NCBI RefSeq assembly: GCF_020523625.1
Contig: NZ_JAJAQH010000006.1
Span: 1,410,849 to 1,474,848, forward strand
Direction: 5' to 3'
DNA: 64,000 nt
Origin: Methylovorus menthalis
GTDB lineage: Bacteria; Pseudomonadota; Gammaproteobacteria; Burkholderiales; Methylophilaceae
Shown here: positions 47,340 to 58,017 of the stretch, piece after piece
Numbering within the stretch: position 1 is the stretch's first letter
How the letters are laid out: every line of letters begins with the position of its first letter
Notes under the pieces: generated by a model
What the model was told of the DNA's origin: nothing
Seen by the model: only the letters and a program-made list of their open reading frames with translations
The model's database searches: none
Made by a program: the position numbers and the translations under genes

Positions 47340-47700
47340 CATATAAATAGTGTATTCAAATATGCAACAGAAGCCTTGGCCGCGTGCATAGATGCCCACT
47401 TGCTCGTTGGCGCTGATGTAGTCGCTATTAATCTCGGTGCCGCCGAAGGTGGCTGTTCTGCGCGCCTTGGAAGGTGAGTTGATCATCGGCTTTGAGGCTG
47501 ACATTGTTGCCTGCGAGGGTCTTTGCCAGTGGCAATCTGGTTGGCGATACCGTTGATGGCCTGGCCCTGACTGCACTAACGGCATCAAAGGCATTTTTGG
47601 CGCTAAGACCGGTGTTGGCTGCGGCGAGAAGCTGCATGCGGCCCTCGCTGGTATTATTGCTGACGGCTTCTTTTATCGGCTTTGTCTCACCCCCAGGCTG
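47340..47700 (-). pseudogene. Remnant of filamentous haemagglutinin/CdiA-like exoprotein
   Basis: Read leftward, pieces in different frames join into a haemagglutinin-like text: SEGRMQLLAAANTGLSAKNAF, GQAINGIANQIATGKD, AGNNVSLKADDQLTFQGAQN and GGTEINSDYISANEQVGIYA. At least two frameshifts separate them and both ends are lost. The phrases resemble the repeat-to-toxin transition of two-partner-secretion exoproteins. Likely the scar of a lost adhesin or contact-dependent-inhibition gene. Confidence 0.6.
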
Positions 47701-47947
47701 CCATTACGCCCCACTTTGCTCCGACTGGATACCGTCTCTGCCACCGCCAGCAGCAGTCCCCGTGCCCCATTGAAGTTCATGCGGCAGCAGTGTTTTTACT
47801 TATGGCGCGCACGACAAGCATTTATATTTGGAAAAGCGGGTAAAAGTAGTATCGGAAATGCCGTTGCGCTTGGTAAAACCCAGGGAGGATATGGAAGGCG
47901 GCTGATGAATGCGGGGATGTCAGTATCCAAGGGAAGATGAGAGACAT

Positions 47948-47977
47948 AAAAAAGCCCGGTATACACCGGGCTTTTTT
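47948..47977. terminator. Bidirectional terminator downstream of the PEP-CTERM gene
   Basis: Thirteen-base stem AAAAAAGCCCGGT / ACCGGGCTTTTTT, four-base loop, with T6 on both strands, 18 bases after the PEP-CTERM stop. Confidence 0.88.
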
Positions 47978-47994
47978 AAGATCAACGCAAGTGA

Positions 47995-48783
47995 TTAAGC
48001 TTGTGTTTTCTTGGCCTTGCGACGAGCACTGAAGCCTACTGCTGCAATACCTGCCATCATCATGGCGTAGGTTTCTGGCTCTGGTACTGCCGAGATGCAA
48101 TGCAGAACGTAGTCAGACTGGTTGTTGCATTTGCCGCTACCACACAGACCCGTCACTGCAGTGAAAGACAGGCCGCTCACTTGCTTGTTGCCGAATGGAT
48201 TGGCAATCGCCCACAGTGCGCCTTCGCCGTAGCTGGCTTCGCTGATGTTGCTGACGGTGCCATTGACGCCAGACCAAGTTGCGGTTTTAAGGCCGGTGGC
48301 GGTCAGGAAGTAATCAGCTTTAGTACCGTCCATGAAGGTGGCGGTGATCTTGGCGGTTTCATTCACATCGCCGTACTCAGGACCATCAAACAGCAGACCC
48401 AGAGTAATGTTGGTGATGATGATGTTCTTGGTGAACGATACATCGATACGCTCGCCGATATCGATTTCACCAGCTGTCTTGCCAGAGATACCTACACCGG
48501 TGTAACCATCTTGGGTTTTCTTCTCAAACTTGCCGCCAACCGCTGTGAATGTCGCATCGGTCTCAGGAATGAAGTCCTTGAAGGTTTGCGTGGTTTTGCC
48601 ATCCTTGAAATCAGAACCAAAAATGCTGTTGTCAGGATCACAAACAGCGCAACCATCGTGCGAAGTGCTGTACTTGCCGTCGCGGTCGTGCTTATCGCCC
48701 TTACCATAGCTGAAGCTGGTAGCAGATGCGTTCAGGCTGAATACAGCCAGACCGATCAGCAAACCGATTTTAATTTTATTCAT
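47995..48783 (-). CDS. PEP-CTERM sorting domain protein
   Basis: 262 residues: signal peptide MNKIKIGLLIGLAVFSLNASA, a beta-rich body, and the C-terminal sorting signal VPEPETYAMMMAGIAAVGFSARRKAKK (PEP motif, helix, basic tail) recognised by exosortase EpsH/XrtA. A CAVCDPD motif near residue 45 and a second Cys pair suggest disulfides. Such proteins are linked to extracellular polysaccharide in betaproteobacteria. No exosortase gene is in the window. Confidence 0.9.
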   Translation of the reverse strand: MNKIKIGLLIGLAVFSLNASATSFSYGKGDKHDRDGKYSTSHDGCAVCDPDNSIFGSDFKDGKTTQTFKDFIPETDATFTAVGGKFEKKTQDGYTGVGISGKTAGEIDIGERIDVSFTKNIIITNITLGLLFDGPEYGDVNETAKITATFMDGTKADYFLTATGLKTATWSGVNGTVSNISEASYGEGALWAIANPFGNKQVSGLSFTAVTGLCGSGKCNNQSDYVLHCISAVPEPETYAMMMAGIAAVGFSARRKAKKTQA

Positions 48784-49102
48784 GATCGAATTTCCCCGTG
48801 TTTTTTTATGTAAGCCATTAAAAATAATTACAAAAAACCTAAAGCCCCCGAGCTCTGCAATGGCATCAGAGCAAGCTTGTGGAACGAATAGTAGAAAAGC
48901 GGACTATGTCCAGCAATAGTCCGTTTGATTAAAAATAACTAAGCATCTGTTTATAAAAACAAAAACATCGTTATTTGCCTGTATTTTTCGCGTGAAACAT
49001 TGGTCATCCACCGCTCGCTCAACAAAAATAAACTTAAAAAGCTGGACAGGCATTTTTTGAACCCTGTTAAAATTTGCAAACTATCATCCGAAGCCTGTCT
49101 GA
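48784..49102. other. Divergent intergenic region, PEP-CTERM / kup
   Basis: 319 bases without a gene. It holds a perfect eight-base inverted repeat CGGACTAT / ATAGTCCG at 48900-48923 of unknown role and presumably both promoters. Nothing else was recognised. Confidence 0.45.
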
Positions 49103-50986
49103 ATGGAATCCGCAAAAACCGGCAAGACCCCGCTCCCTGCATTGGCACTGGCTGCACTTGGCGTTGTATATGGGGACATCGGTACCAGCCCGCTTTACAC
49201 CATGAAGGAAGTGTTTGCTGTCAGCCCCCACCCGGTTCCGCTGACGCATGACAATATTTTCGGCATCCTGTCATTGATCCTGTGGTCACTGATCATGATC
49301 GTGTCGGTAAAGTACGTAGCCTTCATCATGAAGGCCGACAATCGGGGCGAAGGTGGCATCATGGCCCTGCTGGCATTGGCCAGTCGCAACGTGGCAGGCA
49401 ATGTGCGCAAAGAGCGCATGATCATGCTGATAGGTATCCTGGGGGCCTGCATGTTTTACGCGGATGGCATGATTACCCCCGCTATTTCTGTGCTTTCCGC
49501 CGTGGAAGGTCTGGAAGTAGCAGCTCCACATATGCATGGCGCCATCATCCCGATCACCATGGTCGTCATCTTCATTCTCTTCTGGGTACAGAGCAAAGGC
49601 ACCGCGCTAGTTGGTGCTTTTTTTGGGCCCATCATGGTGCTGTGGTTCGGCACGCTGGCGGTGCTGGGTGCAGTCAACATCATGCACGAGCCGCTTGTGC
49701 TGCAGGCCTTGAGCCCGATTTATGCCGTACGTTTTTTTGCTGCAGCCCCCTGGGTGGCTTTTGTGGCGCTGGGCTCGGTCGTGCTTGCCGTTACCGGCAC
49801 TGAAGCGCTGTATGCCGACATGGGGCATTTTGGCAAAAAACCCATACGACTCGCGTGGTTTGGTTTTGTACTACCCGCACTAGTGCTTAATTACTTCGGC
49901 CAAGGCGCGCTTATCCTGCATGACAATGCCGCCGTTAAAAACCCGTTTTACCTGATGGCGCCGGAATGGCTGCTGTTCCCCCTGATCATATTGGCAACGG
50001 TAGCAACCGTGATTGCCGCACAGGCCGTTATTTCCGGCGCATTTTCTGTTTCGCGCCAGGCCTTGCAACTCGGCTATCTGCCCCGCATGCCGGTCATGCA
50101 TACCTCAGATAAGCAACAAGGCCAGATTTATATTCCCCGCGTCAATTGGGGCCTGATGCTGGCCGTGATGGCGCTGGTGCTTGGGTTTGGCTCCTCAGGT
50201 GATCTTGCTGCCGCCTACGGCATTGCCGTTACTGGCGACATGGTGATCACGACCTTGCTCGCGGGTGTGGTTTTCCATGGCATATGGGGCTGGAGCTGGT
50301 TGCGCACGGGGGCGCTGATCTCGGTATTCCTGACGGTCGACCTCGCCTTCTTCGGCGCCAATGTGCTTAAAATCCCCGATGGCGGCTGGTTCCCACTGTT
50401 GATCGGCATCGTGATTTTCACGCTGATGACCACCTGGAAAACCGGGCGTGACCTTTTGTTCCGCCGCCTGAAAAGCGAAGCCATGGAGCTGGCACCCTTT
50501 GTGGATGCGATTGGCAGCTTCCCCCCCACCCGCGTTCAGGGCAATGCCATTTACATGACGCCAAATCCTTACGGTGTGCCCCATTCTCTGCTGCATAACC
50601 TCAAGCACAACAAGGTACTGCACGAAAAGGTGGTGTTGCTGACCGTAAAAATCGAGGATGAACCCTTTATCTCGCGTCGCGAACGCATCATCGTCGAAGC
50701 CTTGCCACATGACTTTTACCGCGTCAGCGTGCGCTACGGCTTCAAGGACGAGTCCGATCTGCCACGCGACCTGGAGCTATGTGCTGAACAAGGTCTGGAG
50801 CTAGAAACCATGGACACATCCTTCTTTATCGGCAAGGAAACCTTGTTCCCCGCTCGCCACTCTGAGATGGCGTTCTGGCGCGAAAAACTGTTTATCACCA
50901 TGTTCCGTAACGCCGATAGCGTGACCAACCATTTCAAGCTGCCGCCTAACCGTGTCGTTGAGTTAGGGGCACAGGTCACCTTGTAA
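49103..50986 (+). CDS. kup: KUP family potassium uptake protein
   Basis: 627-residue K+/H+ symporter with twelve predicted helices. Hallmarks: ALGVVYGDIGTSPLYTMKEVF at the N-terminus, ADNRGEGGIMALLALA, FYADGMITPAISVLSAVEGLEV and GTEALYADMGHFGKKPIRLAWF, plus the cytoplasmic tail with SMR-like ending. No good ribosome site is seen before ATG 49103. Confidence 0.95.
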   Translation: MESAKTGKTPLPALALAALGVVYGDIGTSPLYTMKEVFAVSPHPVPLTHDNIFGILSLILWSLIMIVSVKYVAFIMKADNRGEGGIMALLALASRNVAGNVRKERMIMLIGILGACMFYADGMITPAISVLSAVEGLEVAAPHMHGAIIPITMVVIFILFWVQSKGTALVGAFFGPIMVLWFGTLAVLGAVNIMHEPLVLQALSPIYAVRFFAAAPWVAFVALGSVVLAVTGTEALYADMGHFGKKPIRLAWFGFVLPALVLNYFGQGALILHDNAAVKNPFYLMAPEWLLFPLIILATVATVIAAQAVISGAFSVSRQALQLGYLPRMPVMHTSDKQQGQIYIPRVNWGLMLAVMALVLGFGSSGDLAAAYGIAVTGDMVITTLLAGVVFHGIWGWSWLRTGALISVFLTVDLAFFGANVLKIPDGGWFPLLIGIVIFTLMTTWKTGRDLLFRRLKSEAMELAPFVDAIGSFPPTRVQGNAIYMTPNPYGVPHSLLHNLKHNKVLHEKVVLLTVKIEDEPFISRRERIIVEALPHDFYRVSVRYGFKDESDLPRDLELCAEQGLELETMDTSFFIGKETLFPARHSEMAFWREKLFITMFRNADSVTNHFKLPPNRVVELGAQVTL

Positions 50987-51058
50987 TGGATAACAAAACG
51001 ATGCCATTGCAATGGCACACATTAATTTAGAGTCATTGATATTCAGCAGGAGACAATA

Positions 51059-51901
51059 ATGAGGAAGACCCTGATTCTGGCGTTTCTCATCGCCACGACC
51101 CAGCTTAGCGGATGTGCCACCACCAGCACGACCAAATCAGGTGCCGTGGGCGTTGACCGCAAACAATATGTAGGCCTGGTCTCGGAACAGGAAGCCGAAC
51201 AGCAATCGGCGCTCGCCTACCAGCAGACCCTCAAAGAAGCCGAATCGAAAAAAGTGCTGAATACCGATAGCAAGGAAACACAGCGGGTGCGCGCCATAGC
51301 CGAGCGCCTGATTGCGCAGGTCGGCGTATTCCGGCCGGATGCCCTGAAGTGGAAATGGGAAATCAACGTGCAGGACAGCAAGGAGATCAATGCCTATTGC
51401 ATGGCAGGCGGCAAGATCATGGTGTATACCGGCCTGCTAGACCAGATCAAGCCGACCGATGACGAGCTGGCGGCCGTCATGGGCCATGAAATCTCACACG
51501 CACTGCGCGAGCATGTACGGGAGCAGATGTCGCGTGCCAAGGTACAGCAATATGGCTTGCTGGGTGCGGCTGCCTTGATTGGCCTTTCCACCAAGAGCGC
51601 AAACAATGCCACCAAGACGCTGGCATTGGGCGGCGCGGTAGCCGCGGTTGCCCTCACCTTGCCCAACAGTCGCACGGCCGAACACGAAGCCGATGAAATG
51701 GGCCTGGAGCTGGCTGCCCGCGCAGGCTACAACCCCAATGCCGCCGTCACGCTGTGGGAAAAGATGGGCAAGCAAGGTGGCTCCAAGCCGCCTGAAATCC
51801 TCAGCACCCACCCATCCGACGAAAGCCGGATTGCCGACATCAAGTCGCTTATCCCGACGGTTATGCCGCTTTATGAGCAGGCCATCAGTAACAAAAAATA
51901 A
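51059..51901 (+). CDS. M48 family metalloprotease, lipoprotein (LoiP/YcaL-like)
   Basis: 280-residue zinc protease anchored as a lipoprotein (TQLSGC, Cys19). Zinc motif HEISH at 143-147 with a downstream Glu in RTAEHEADEMGLELAARAGYNP. Typical of periplasmic outer-membrane quality-control proteases. Strong CAGGAGACAATA ribosome region before ATG 51059. Confidence 0.93.
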   Translation: MRKTLILAFLIATTQLSGCATTSTTKSGAVGVDRKQYVGLVSEQEAEQQSALAYQQTLKEAESKKVLNTDSKETQRVRAIAERLIAQVGVFRPDALKWKWEINVQDSKEINAYCMAGGKIMVYTGLLDQIKPTDDELAAVMGHEISHALREHVREQMSRAKVQQYGLLGAAALIGLSTKSANNATKTLALGGAVAAVALTLPNSRTAEHEADEMGLELAARAGYNPNAAVTLWEKMGKQGGSKPPEILSTHPSDESRIADIKSLIPTVMPLYEQAISNKK

Positions 51902-51911
51902 CCTCCCTTGC

Positions 51912-51934
51912 GGGGCTGCTTTTCTGGCAGCCCC
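51912..51934 (+). terminator. Possible terminator after the M48 protease gene
   Basis: GGGGCTGC / GCAGCCCC stem with a seven-base loop ten bases after the stop codon. No T run follows, so it may only protect the transcript end. Confidence 0.35.
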
Positions 51935-52030
51935 ATCCGGCGCACAGCCATCCAAAAGTGCATTTTAGGCAGATAAGCCTGCCTCTTTGAGTTAAAATAG
52001 CGGCTTTTACGCATTTATCCGGGAACATTC

Positions 52031-52858
52031 ATGAGTCAATTGCAAGCCATCATCGAAGACGCATTTGAGCGTCGCGCCGACATTACCCCTGCCACCGCCA
52101 CGGCCGAAGTCAAGGATGCTGTCTTCAGCGTGCTGGCTGATCTGGACGCCGGCAAGCTGCGTGTTGCCGAACGCGTGGGCGATACCCAGGAATGGACGAC
52201 CCACCAGTGGATCAAGAAAGCCGTGCTGCTGTCTTTCCGTCTGGAAGACAACGTCCTGCTGGATGATGGCGTGACCAAATACTTCGACAAAGTGCCTCCC
52301 AAGTTTGCCAATTACACCGAAGCTGATTTCAAGGCCGGTGGCTTCCGCGTCGTGCCTAACGCCATCGTGCGTCGTGGCTCCTATATCGCCAAAAACGCTG
52401 TGCTGATGCCGTCTTATGTCAACATCGGCGCTTATGTCGGCGAAGGCACCATGGTCGACACCTGGGCGACCGTGGGTTCATGTGCGCAAATCGGCAAGAA
52501 CGTTCACTTGTCCGGCGGCGTGGGTATTGGCGGCGTGCTGGAGCCCGTGCAAGCAGGCCCTACCATCATCGGTGACAATTGCTTTATCGGTGCCCGCTCG
52601 GAAGTCGTGGAAGGCGTGGTAGTGGAAGACAACTGCGTGATCTCTATGGGCGTTTACATCGGCCAGAGCACCAAGATTTATGACCGCGAAACCGGCAGCA
52701 TCACCTATGGCCGCGTACCTGCGGGCTCCGTCGTGGTATCCGGCAACCTGCCCTCCAAAGACGGCAGCTACAGCCTGTACTGCGCCGTGATCGTCAAGAA
52801 GGTCGATGCCAAAACGCTGGGCAAGGTAGGTATTAACGAATTGCTGCGTGGCATCTGA
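52031..52858 (+). CDS. dapD: Tetrahydrodipicolinate N-succinyltransferase DapD
   Basis: 275-residue trimeric left-handed beta-helix enzyme of lysine/diaminopimelate synthesis. Hexapeptide repeats run from about 105 to 225 ([57 protein letters not shown]). The pathway continues with dapE 1.3 kb downstream. Confidence 0.96.
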   Translation: MSQLQAIIEDAFERRADITPATATAEVKDAVFSVLADLDAGKLRVAERVGDTQEWTTHQWIKKAVLLSFRLEDNVLLDDGVTKYFDKVPPKFANYTEADFKAGGFRVVPNAIVRRGSYIAKNAVLMPSYVNIGAYVGEGTMVDTWATVGSCAQIGKNVHLSGGVGIGGVLEPVQAGPTIIGDNCFIGARSEVVEGVVVEDNCVISMGVYIGQSTKIYDRETGSITYGRVPAGSVVVSGNLPSKDGSYSLYCAVIVKKVDAKTLGKVGINELLRGI

Positions 52859-52900
52859 GCGTAGCTGATTCCCCGGCCACATGACGGGGTTTCCGATGCA

Positions 52901-52935
52901 GGCTAACCAAGGCGCAAGCCCGGTTAGCCTTTTCT
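52901..52935 (+). terminator. Terminator after dapD
   Basis: Stem GGCTAACC / GGTTAGCC with a 13-base loop, followed by TTTTCT, 42 bases after the dapD stop. Confidence 0.75.
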
Positions 52936-53047
52936 ATTCTTGGCATAAGGGCATCATCCTTTCATCACATCCCGCGTTGACAATGCATGCCTAAAGCCTG
53001 GCTTGGGCTGTTAAAATCGGGATTCGATGATTTACGCAGGCAGACAG

Positions 53048-54530
<1,483 letters not shown>

Positions 54531-54531
54531 C

Positions 54532-55446
54532 ATGAGCCACTACCCCCGCCTGAGCGAAGAGCTGATCACCATACGCGACTGGCTGCGCTTCGCCGTCAGC
54601 CGGTTTGAAGAGGCCGGCATCTTCTTTGGCCATGGCACCGACAATGCCTATGATGAAGCCGTCTGGCTGATCATGAGTGCGCTGCGTCTGCCGCATGACA
54701 CGCTGAATAATTTCCTGGATAGCCGCTTGCTCGAGTCCGAGCGCAAGCATCTGGCGCATCTGCTGGAGCGTCGCGTGGAACAACGGGTGCCCACTGCCTA
54801 CCTCGTTCGCGAGGCCTGGCTCAAGGGCTTCAAGTTTTATGTGGATGAGCGCGTCATCGTGCCGCGCTCGTTTATCGCCGAACTGCTGGAAGATGGCCTG
54901 TCACCATGGATTGATTACCCCGAAATGGTGGAAAGCGCGGCCGACATCTGCACCGGCAGTGGCTGCCTGGGCGTGTTGCTGGCGCATGCCTTCCCCGATG
55001 CCGAAGTCGATGTGGTGGATATTTCGACAGATGCCCTGGCGGTCGCCAATATCAATATCGCCAATTACGGCCTGCAAGACCAGGTAAAGGCGATTCAATC
55101 CGACATGTTCAGCGCGCTGCAAGGCAAGACTTACGACCTCATCATCAGCAACCCGCCTTATGTCGACGCCCCCTCCATGGCACAACTGCCGGAAGAGTAC
55201 CGCAATGAGCCGCAGATCGCGCTGGGCAGCGGTACCGATGGACTGGAACATACGCACACCCTGCTGCGCGAAGCCGCCAGCCATCTCAATGAGGGCGGCC
55301 TGCTGATTGTGGAAATCGGCCACAACCGCGATGCACTGCATGCAGCCTACCCTGACCTGCCGTTTACCTGGCTGGAAGTGGAGTCTGGCAACGAGTTTGT
55401 CTTCCTGCTCGGCAAAGAGCAGCTTCCCTCACCTTCCAAAGCTTAG
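54532..55446 (+). CDS. prmB: Ribosomal protein L3 N5-glutamine methyltransferase PrmB
   Basis: 304-residue SAM-dependent methyltransferase modifying a glutamine of ribosomal protein L3. The catalytic SNPPYVDAPSM motif and SAM loop ADICTGSGCLGVLLAHAFP are visible, with the N-terminal helical substrate domain. Likely operon with arsC-like and dapE genes. Confidence 0.95.
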   Translation: MSHYPRLSEELITIRDWLRFAVSRFEEAGIFFGHGTDNAYDEAVWLIMSALRLPHDTLNNFLDSRLLESERKHLAHLLERRVEQRVPTAYLVREAWLKGFKFYVDERVIVPRSFIAELLEDGLSPWIDYPEMVESAADICTGSGCLGVLLAHAFPDAEVDVVDISTDALAVANINIANYGLQDQVKAIQSDMFSALQGKTYDLIISNPPYVDAPSMAQLPEEYRNEPQIALGSGTDGLEHTHTLLREAASHLNEGGLLIVEIGHNRDALHAAYPDLPFTWLEVESGNEFVFLLGKEQLPSPSKA

Positions 55447-55543
55447 TTGAATTCAAACTAAAGGATCAGGCCATTCACGACAAAAGGGCTACTGCACACC
55501 ATGCGCGGTAGCTCATCATTTTGTACCCACTGATTTATCTGGC

Positions 55544-57496
55544 ATGCATATTCTGATCGCACCCCGTTATTTAATGGCATTTCTGCTTGGCAGTCTGGCC
55601 ACTCTGCCAAGTCACGCGCAGGCAGCACGCGATATCACCGACATTCCGCTTGAGCAACTGGTGGAAACCGATGTGCAGACGGCTGCCAGCATCTCGCAGC
55701 AGATCAGCCAGTCGTCTTCGGCTGTCAGCATCGTGACGGCAGAAGACATCAAGCTCTTCGGCTACCGTACCCTGGCGGACATTCTCAGCAGCATGCGTGG
55801 CTTGCATGTATCTAATGACCGCCAGTATGACTACATGGGTGGCCGGGGATTCGGCCGCACTGGCGACTATCCCGGGCGCGTCATGCTGCTGATTGATGGT
55901 TTTCAGGCCAATGATAATCTCTACAACTCGGCGTACCTGGGACAAGATGGCCTGCTTGATACCGAGCTGATCGAGCGTGTGGAATACATATCAGGCCCGG
56001 GCTCGGTGACCTATGGCAACGGCGCCTTCTACGGCATCATTAATATCATCACCAAAACCGGTCAGCAGTTTGACGGCACCCAGGTCAGCACCGAGTTTTC
56101 AAGCCATCAGGGCCGCAAACAACGCATTACCTATGGCAAGGTATTTGATAACGGGGCTGATGTGCTGATGTCCGCCTCCACCTTTTACAGCGCCGGGCAA
56201 AACCTGTATTTCAAGGAGTATGCCACCGGTGGTAGTGATGGCGTGTCGCGCGATCTGGATGGCGAGCGCAATCGCCGCTACTTCCTCAAGGGAAGTTACG
56301 AGCAATGGTCGATTGAGGGCGGGTACGTCTCCCGCTACAAGGATGACCCCACTGCTGCCTACAGCGCCGATTTCAATGCCAGTCCCAGTAGCCTGGGGGA
56401 TGCTAGTGGCTTCCTCAATCTCAAATACGATGACACGCTAAGCCCGGTGCTCAAGATGTCATTGCGCACGTATTACGGCCAATACCGCAATGCAGGCCGC
56501 TATATGTATGACGGAGAGCTCTTCAGCGAGCGCGGAATCGGCCGCTGGTGGGGTACGGATATCAAGTTCGTGGATACGCGCTTTGCCCGGCACCGCCTGC
56601 TCATAGGCGGCGAGTACCGTCAGGATTACCAGCAGGATTTTGAACTGCCCGTCGGTACCCAGCACCGTCAAACGCAGACCATCAGCAGCTATATCCAGGA
56701 CGAGTACAGTGTCTCGCCCCGGCTGACATTGAATTATGGCGCCCGGCTGGACATGGGCAATGATCATCTGCACCAGCTTTCGCCGCGTGTGGGCCTGGCC
56801 TATGAGATCAGTGACATGAGTACGCTGAAAGCCTCGTACTCCACCGCTTTCAGGCGGCCCAACGTCTACGAAAAGTATTACAGCGACCGCACCATCCAGC
56901 GAGAGAATCCAGACCTGAAAAACGAGCTGGTTAAAGCCTATGAGCTGGTGCTGGAACATCGTCCGTTGCCCAATATCCGCATTCTTGGGTCTTTGTACCA
57001 CTATCAAACCGAGCGTCGTATCGGGGAAACCTACGTCGACACCAACACCCTCCAGTATTTCAACTGGCCCGACAGTCACGCGCATGGCGCCGATATCGAG
57101 CTGGAACAGCACTGGGACAATGGTGCGTATGCACGCGCAAGCTATGCCTGGCAGGATAACCGCGACGATAGTGGAAAGCAGATGATCAATTCGCCACGGC
57201 ATATGGCCAAAAGCAGTATTTCTTATCCTCTGCTCGGCCCACGCCTCAATTCCGGGCTGGAAGTGCTGTATATGGGCAAACGGCCTGATGATGGCCGTGC
57301 CACCCTGCCCTCTTATACCCTGGTCAATCTCACGCTGGTGTCGCGCCAGGTGATCTCCAACCTGGAAGTATCGGCCAGCCTGAAAAACCTGCTGAATCAT
57401 GACTATGCCGTAGCGGCCCCCAGCTACATGCTGCCTGAGCGCATCGCTCAGAATGGCCGCACCTTCTGGCTGCAATGCATTTACGACTTCAAGTGA
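55544..57496 (+). CDS. TonB-dependent receptor
   Basis: 650 residues. Signal peptide to about residue 27 (LPSHAQA), plug domain (about 35-160, SIVTAEDIKLFGYRTLADILSSMRGL, RVMLLIDGFQANDN, VEYISGPGSVTYGNGAFYGIINIITK) and a 22-strand barrel ending in FWLQCIYDFK. No TonB-box-independent features seen. Its stop overlaps the next start (TGATG), tying it to YfiR and the GGDEF-EAL protein. Ligand unknown; it may serve as a signal receptor rather than only an importer. Confidence 0.92.
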   Translation: MHILIAPRYLMAFLLGSLATLPSHAQAARDITDIPLEQLVETDVQTAASISQQISQSSSAVSIVTAEDIKLFGYRTLADILSSMRGLHVSNDRQYDYMGGRGFGRTGDYPGRVMLLIDGFQANDNLYNSAYLGQDGLLDTELIERVEYISGPGSVTYGNGAFYGIINIITKTGQQFDGTQVSTEFSSHQGRKQRITYGKVFDNGADVLMSASTFYSAGQNLYFKEYATGGSDGVSRDLDGERNRRYFLKGSYEQWSIEGGYVSRYKDDPTAAYSADFNASPSSLGDASGFLNLKYDDTLSPVLKMSLRTYYGQYRNAGRYMYDGELFSERGIGRWWGTDIKFVDTRFARHRLLIGGEYRQDYQQDFELPVGTQHRQTQTISSYIQDEYSVSPRLTLNYGARLDMGNDHLHQLSPRVGLAYEISDMSTLKASYSTAFRRPNVYEKYYSDRTIQRENPDLKNELVKAYELVLEHRPLPNIRILGSLYHYQTERRIGETYVDTNTLQYFNWPDSHAHGADIELEQHWDNGAYARASYAWQDNRDDSGKQMINSPRHMAKSSISYPLLGPRLNSGLEVLYMGKRPDDGRATLPSYTLVNLTLVSRQVISNLEVSASLKNLLNHDYAVAAPSYMLPERIAQNGRTFWLQCIYDFK

Positions 57497-58017
57497 TGCT
57501 GATCCGCGCGCTCCTGTTGATTGCTGCCTTCCTGCTGCCCATCCTGCGCAGCCACGGGGAGGATGTCATCCCGATCAGCGATATGCGCGCCGCCTATCTG
57601 TACAACTTCGTGGTATTCACCGAGTGGCCGGATAACGGCAAGGATGTGATCAATATTTGCCTGCTACCTGGCCAGACACATATGGTCAATGTGCGTTTGC
57701 TGGCGAGCAAGCAGATCAATGGCCGCAACCTGCGCATTATCGAACCGGCCAACCGGGATGCCGCTGATTGCCAGTTACTTTACATCGGCGAAACGATGGC
57801 CCCCGGCATCCGCCAGACCCTGTCCAGACTTGCCAACAGCCCCGTGCTCACCGTGGGTGAAGGCAGTCAAAGCCAGGCCATGATACAAATGAACGTAGAA
57901 AACAAACGCCTCAGCTTTAATGTGGACCTGGCACAGTCCAGGCGCGCCAATCTCACGATCAGCTCAAAACTGCTAAGGCTTGCAAAGACTGTACGCAAGG
58001 AAGACGATGGCTCTTAA
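57496..58017 (+). CDS. YfiR family periplasmic regulator
   Basis: 173-residue YfiR/DUF4154 protein: signal peptide MLIRALLLIAAFLLPILRSHG, then AAYLYNFVVFTEWPD, CQLLYIGETM, SPVLTVGEG and FNVDLAQSRRANLTISSKLLRLAKTV, all family hallmarks. In Pseudomonas YfiR binds the periplasmic part of the diguanylate cyclase YfiN and holds it inactive. It overlaps the following GGDEF-EAL gene by 11 bases. Confidence 0.9.
   Translation: MLIRALLLIAAFLLPILRSHGEDVIPISDMRAAYLYNFVVFTEWPDNGKDVINICLLPGQTHMVNVRLLASKQINGRNLRIIEPANRDAADCQLLYIGETMAPGIRQTLSRLANSPVLTVGEGSQSQAMIQMNVENKRLSFNVDLAQSRRANLTISSKLLRLAKTVRKEDDGS

Larger units (their letters stand above)
47184..47994. other. Gene-poor region with decayed genes
   Basis: About 800 bases without an intact gene. 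The first 150 bases are AT-rich and show nothing. A haemagglutinin-like remnant occupies roughly 47340-47700, and a terminator ends the region. Open frames here on either strand are short and lack ribosome sites. Confidence 0.6.
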
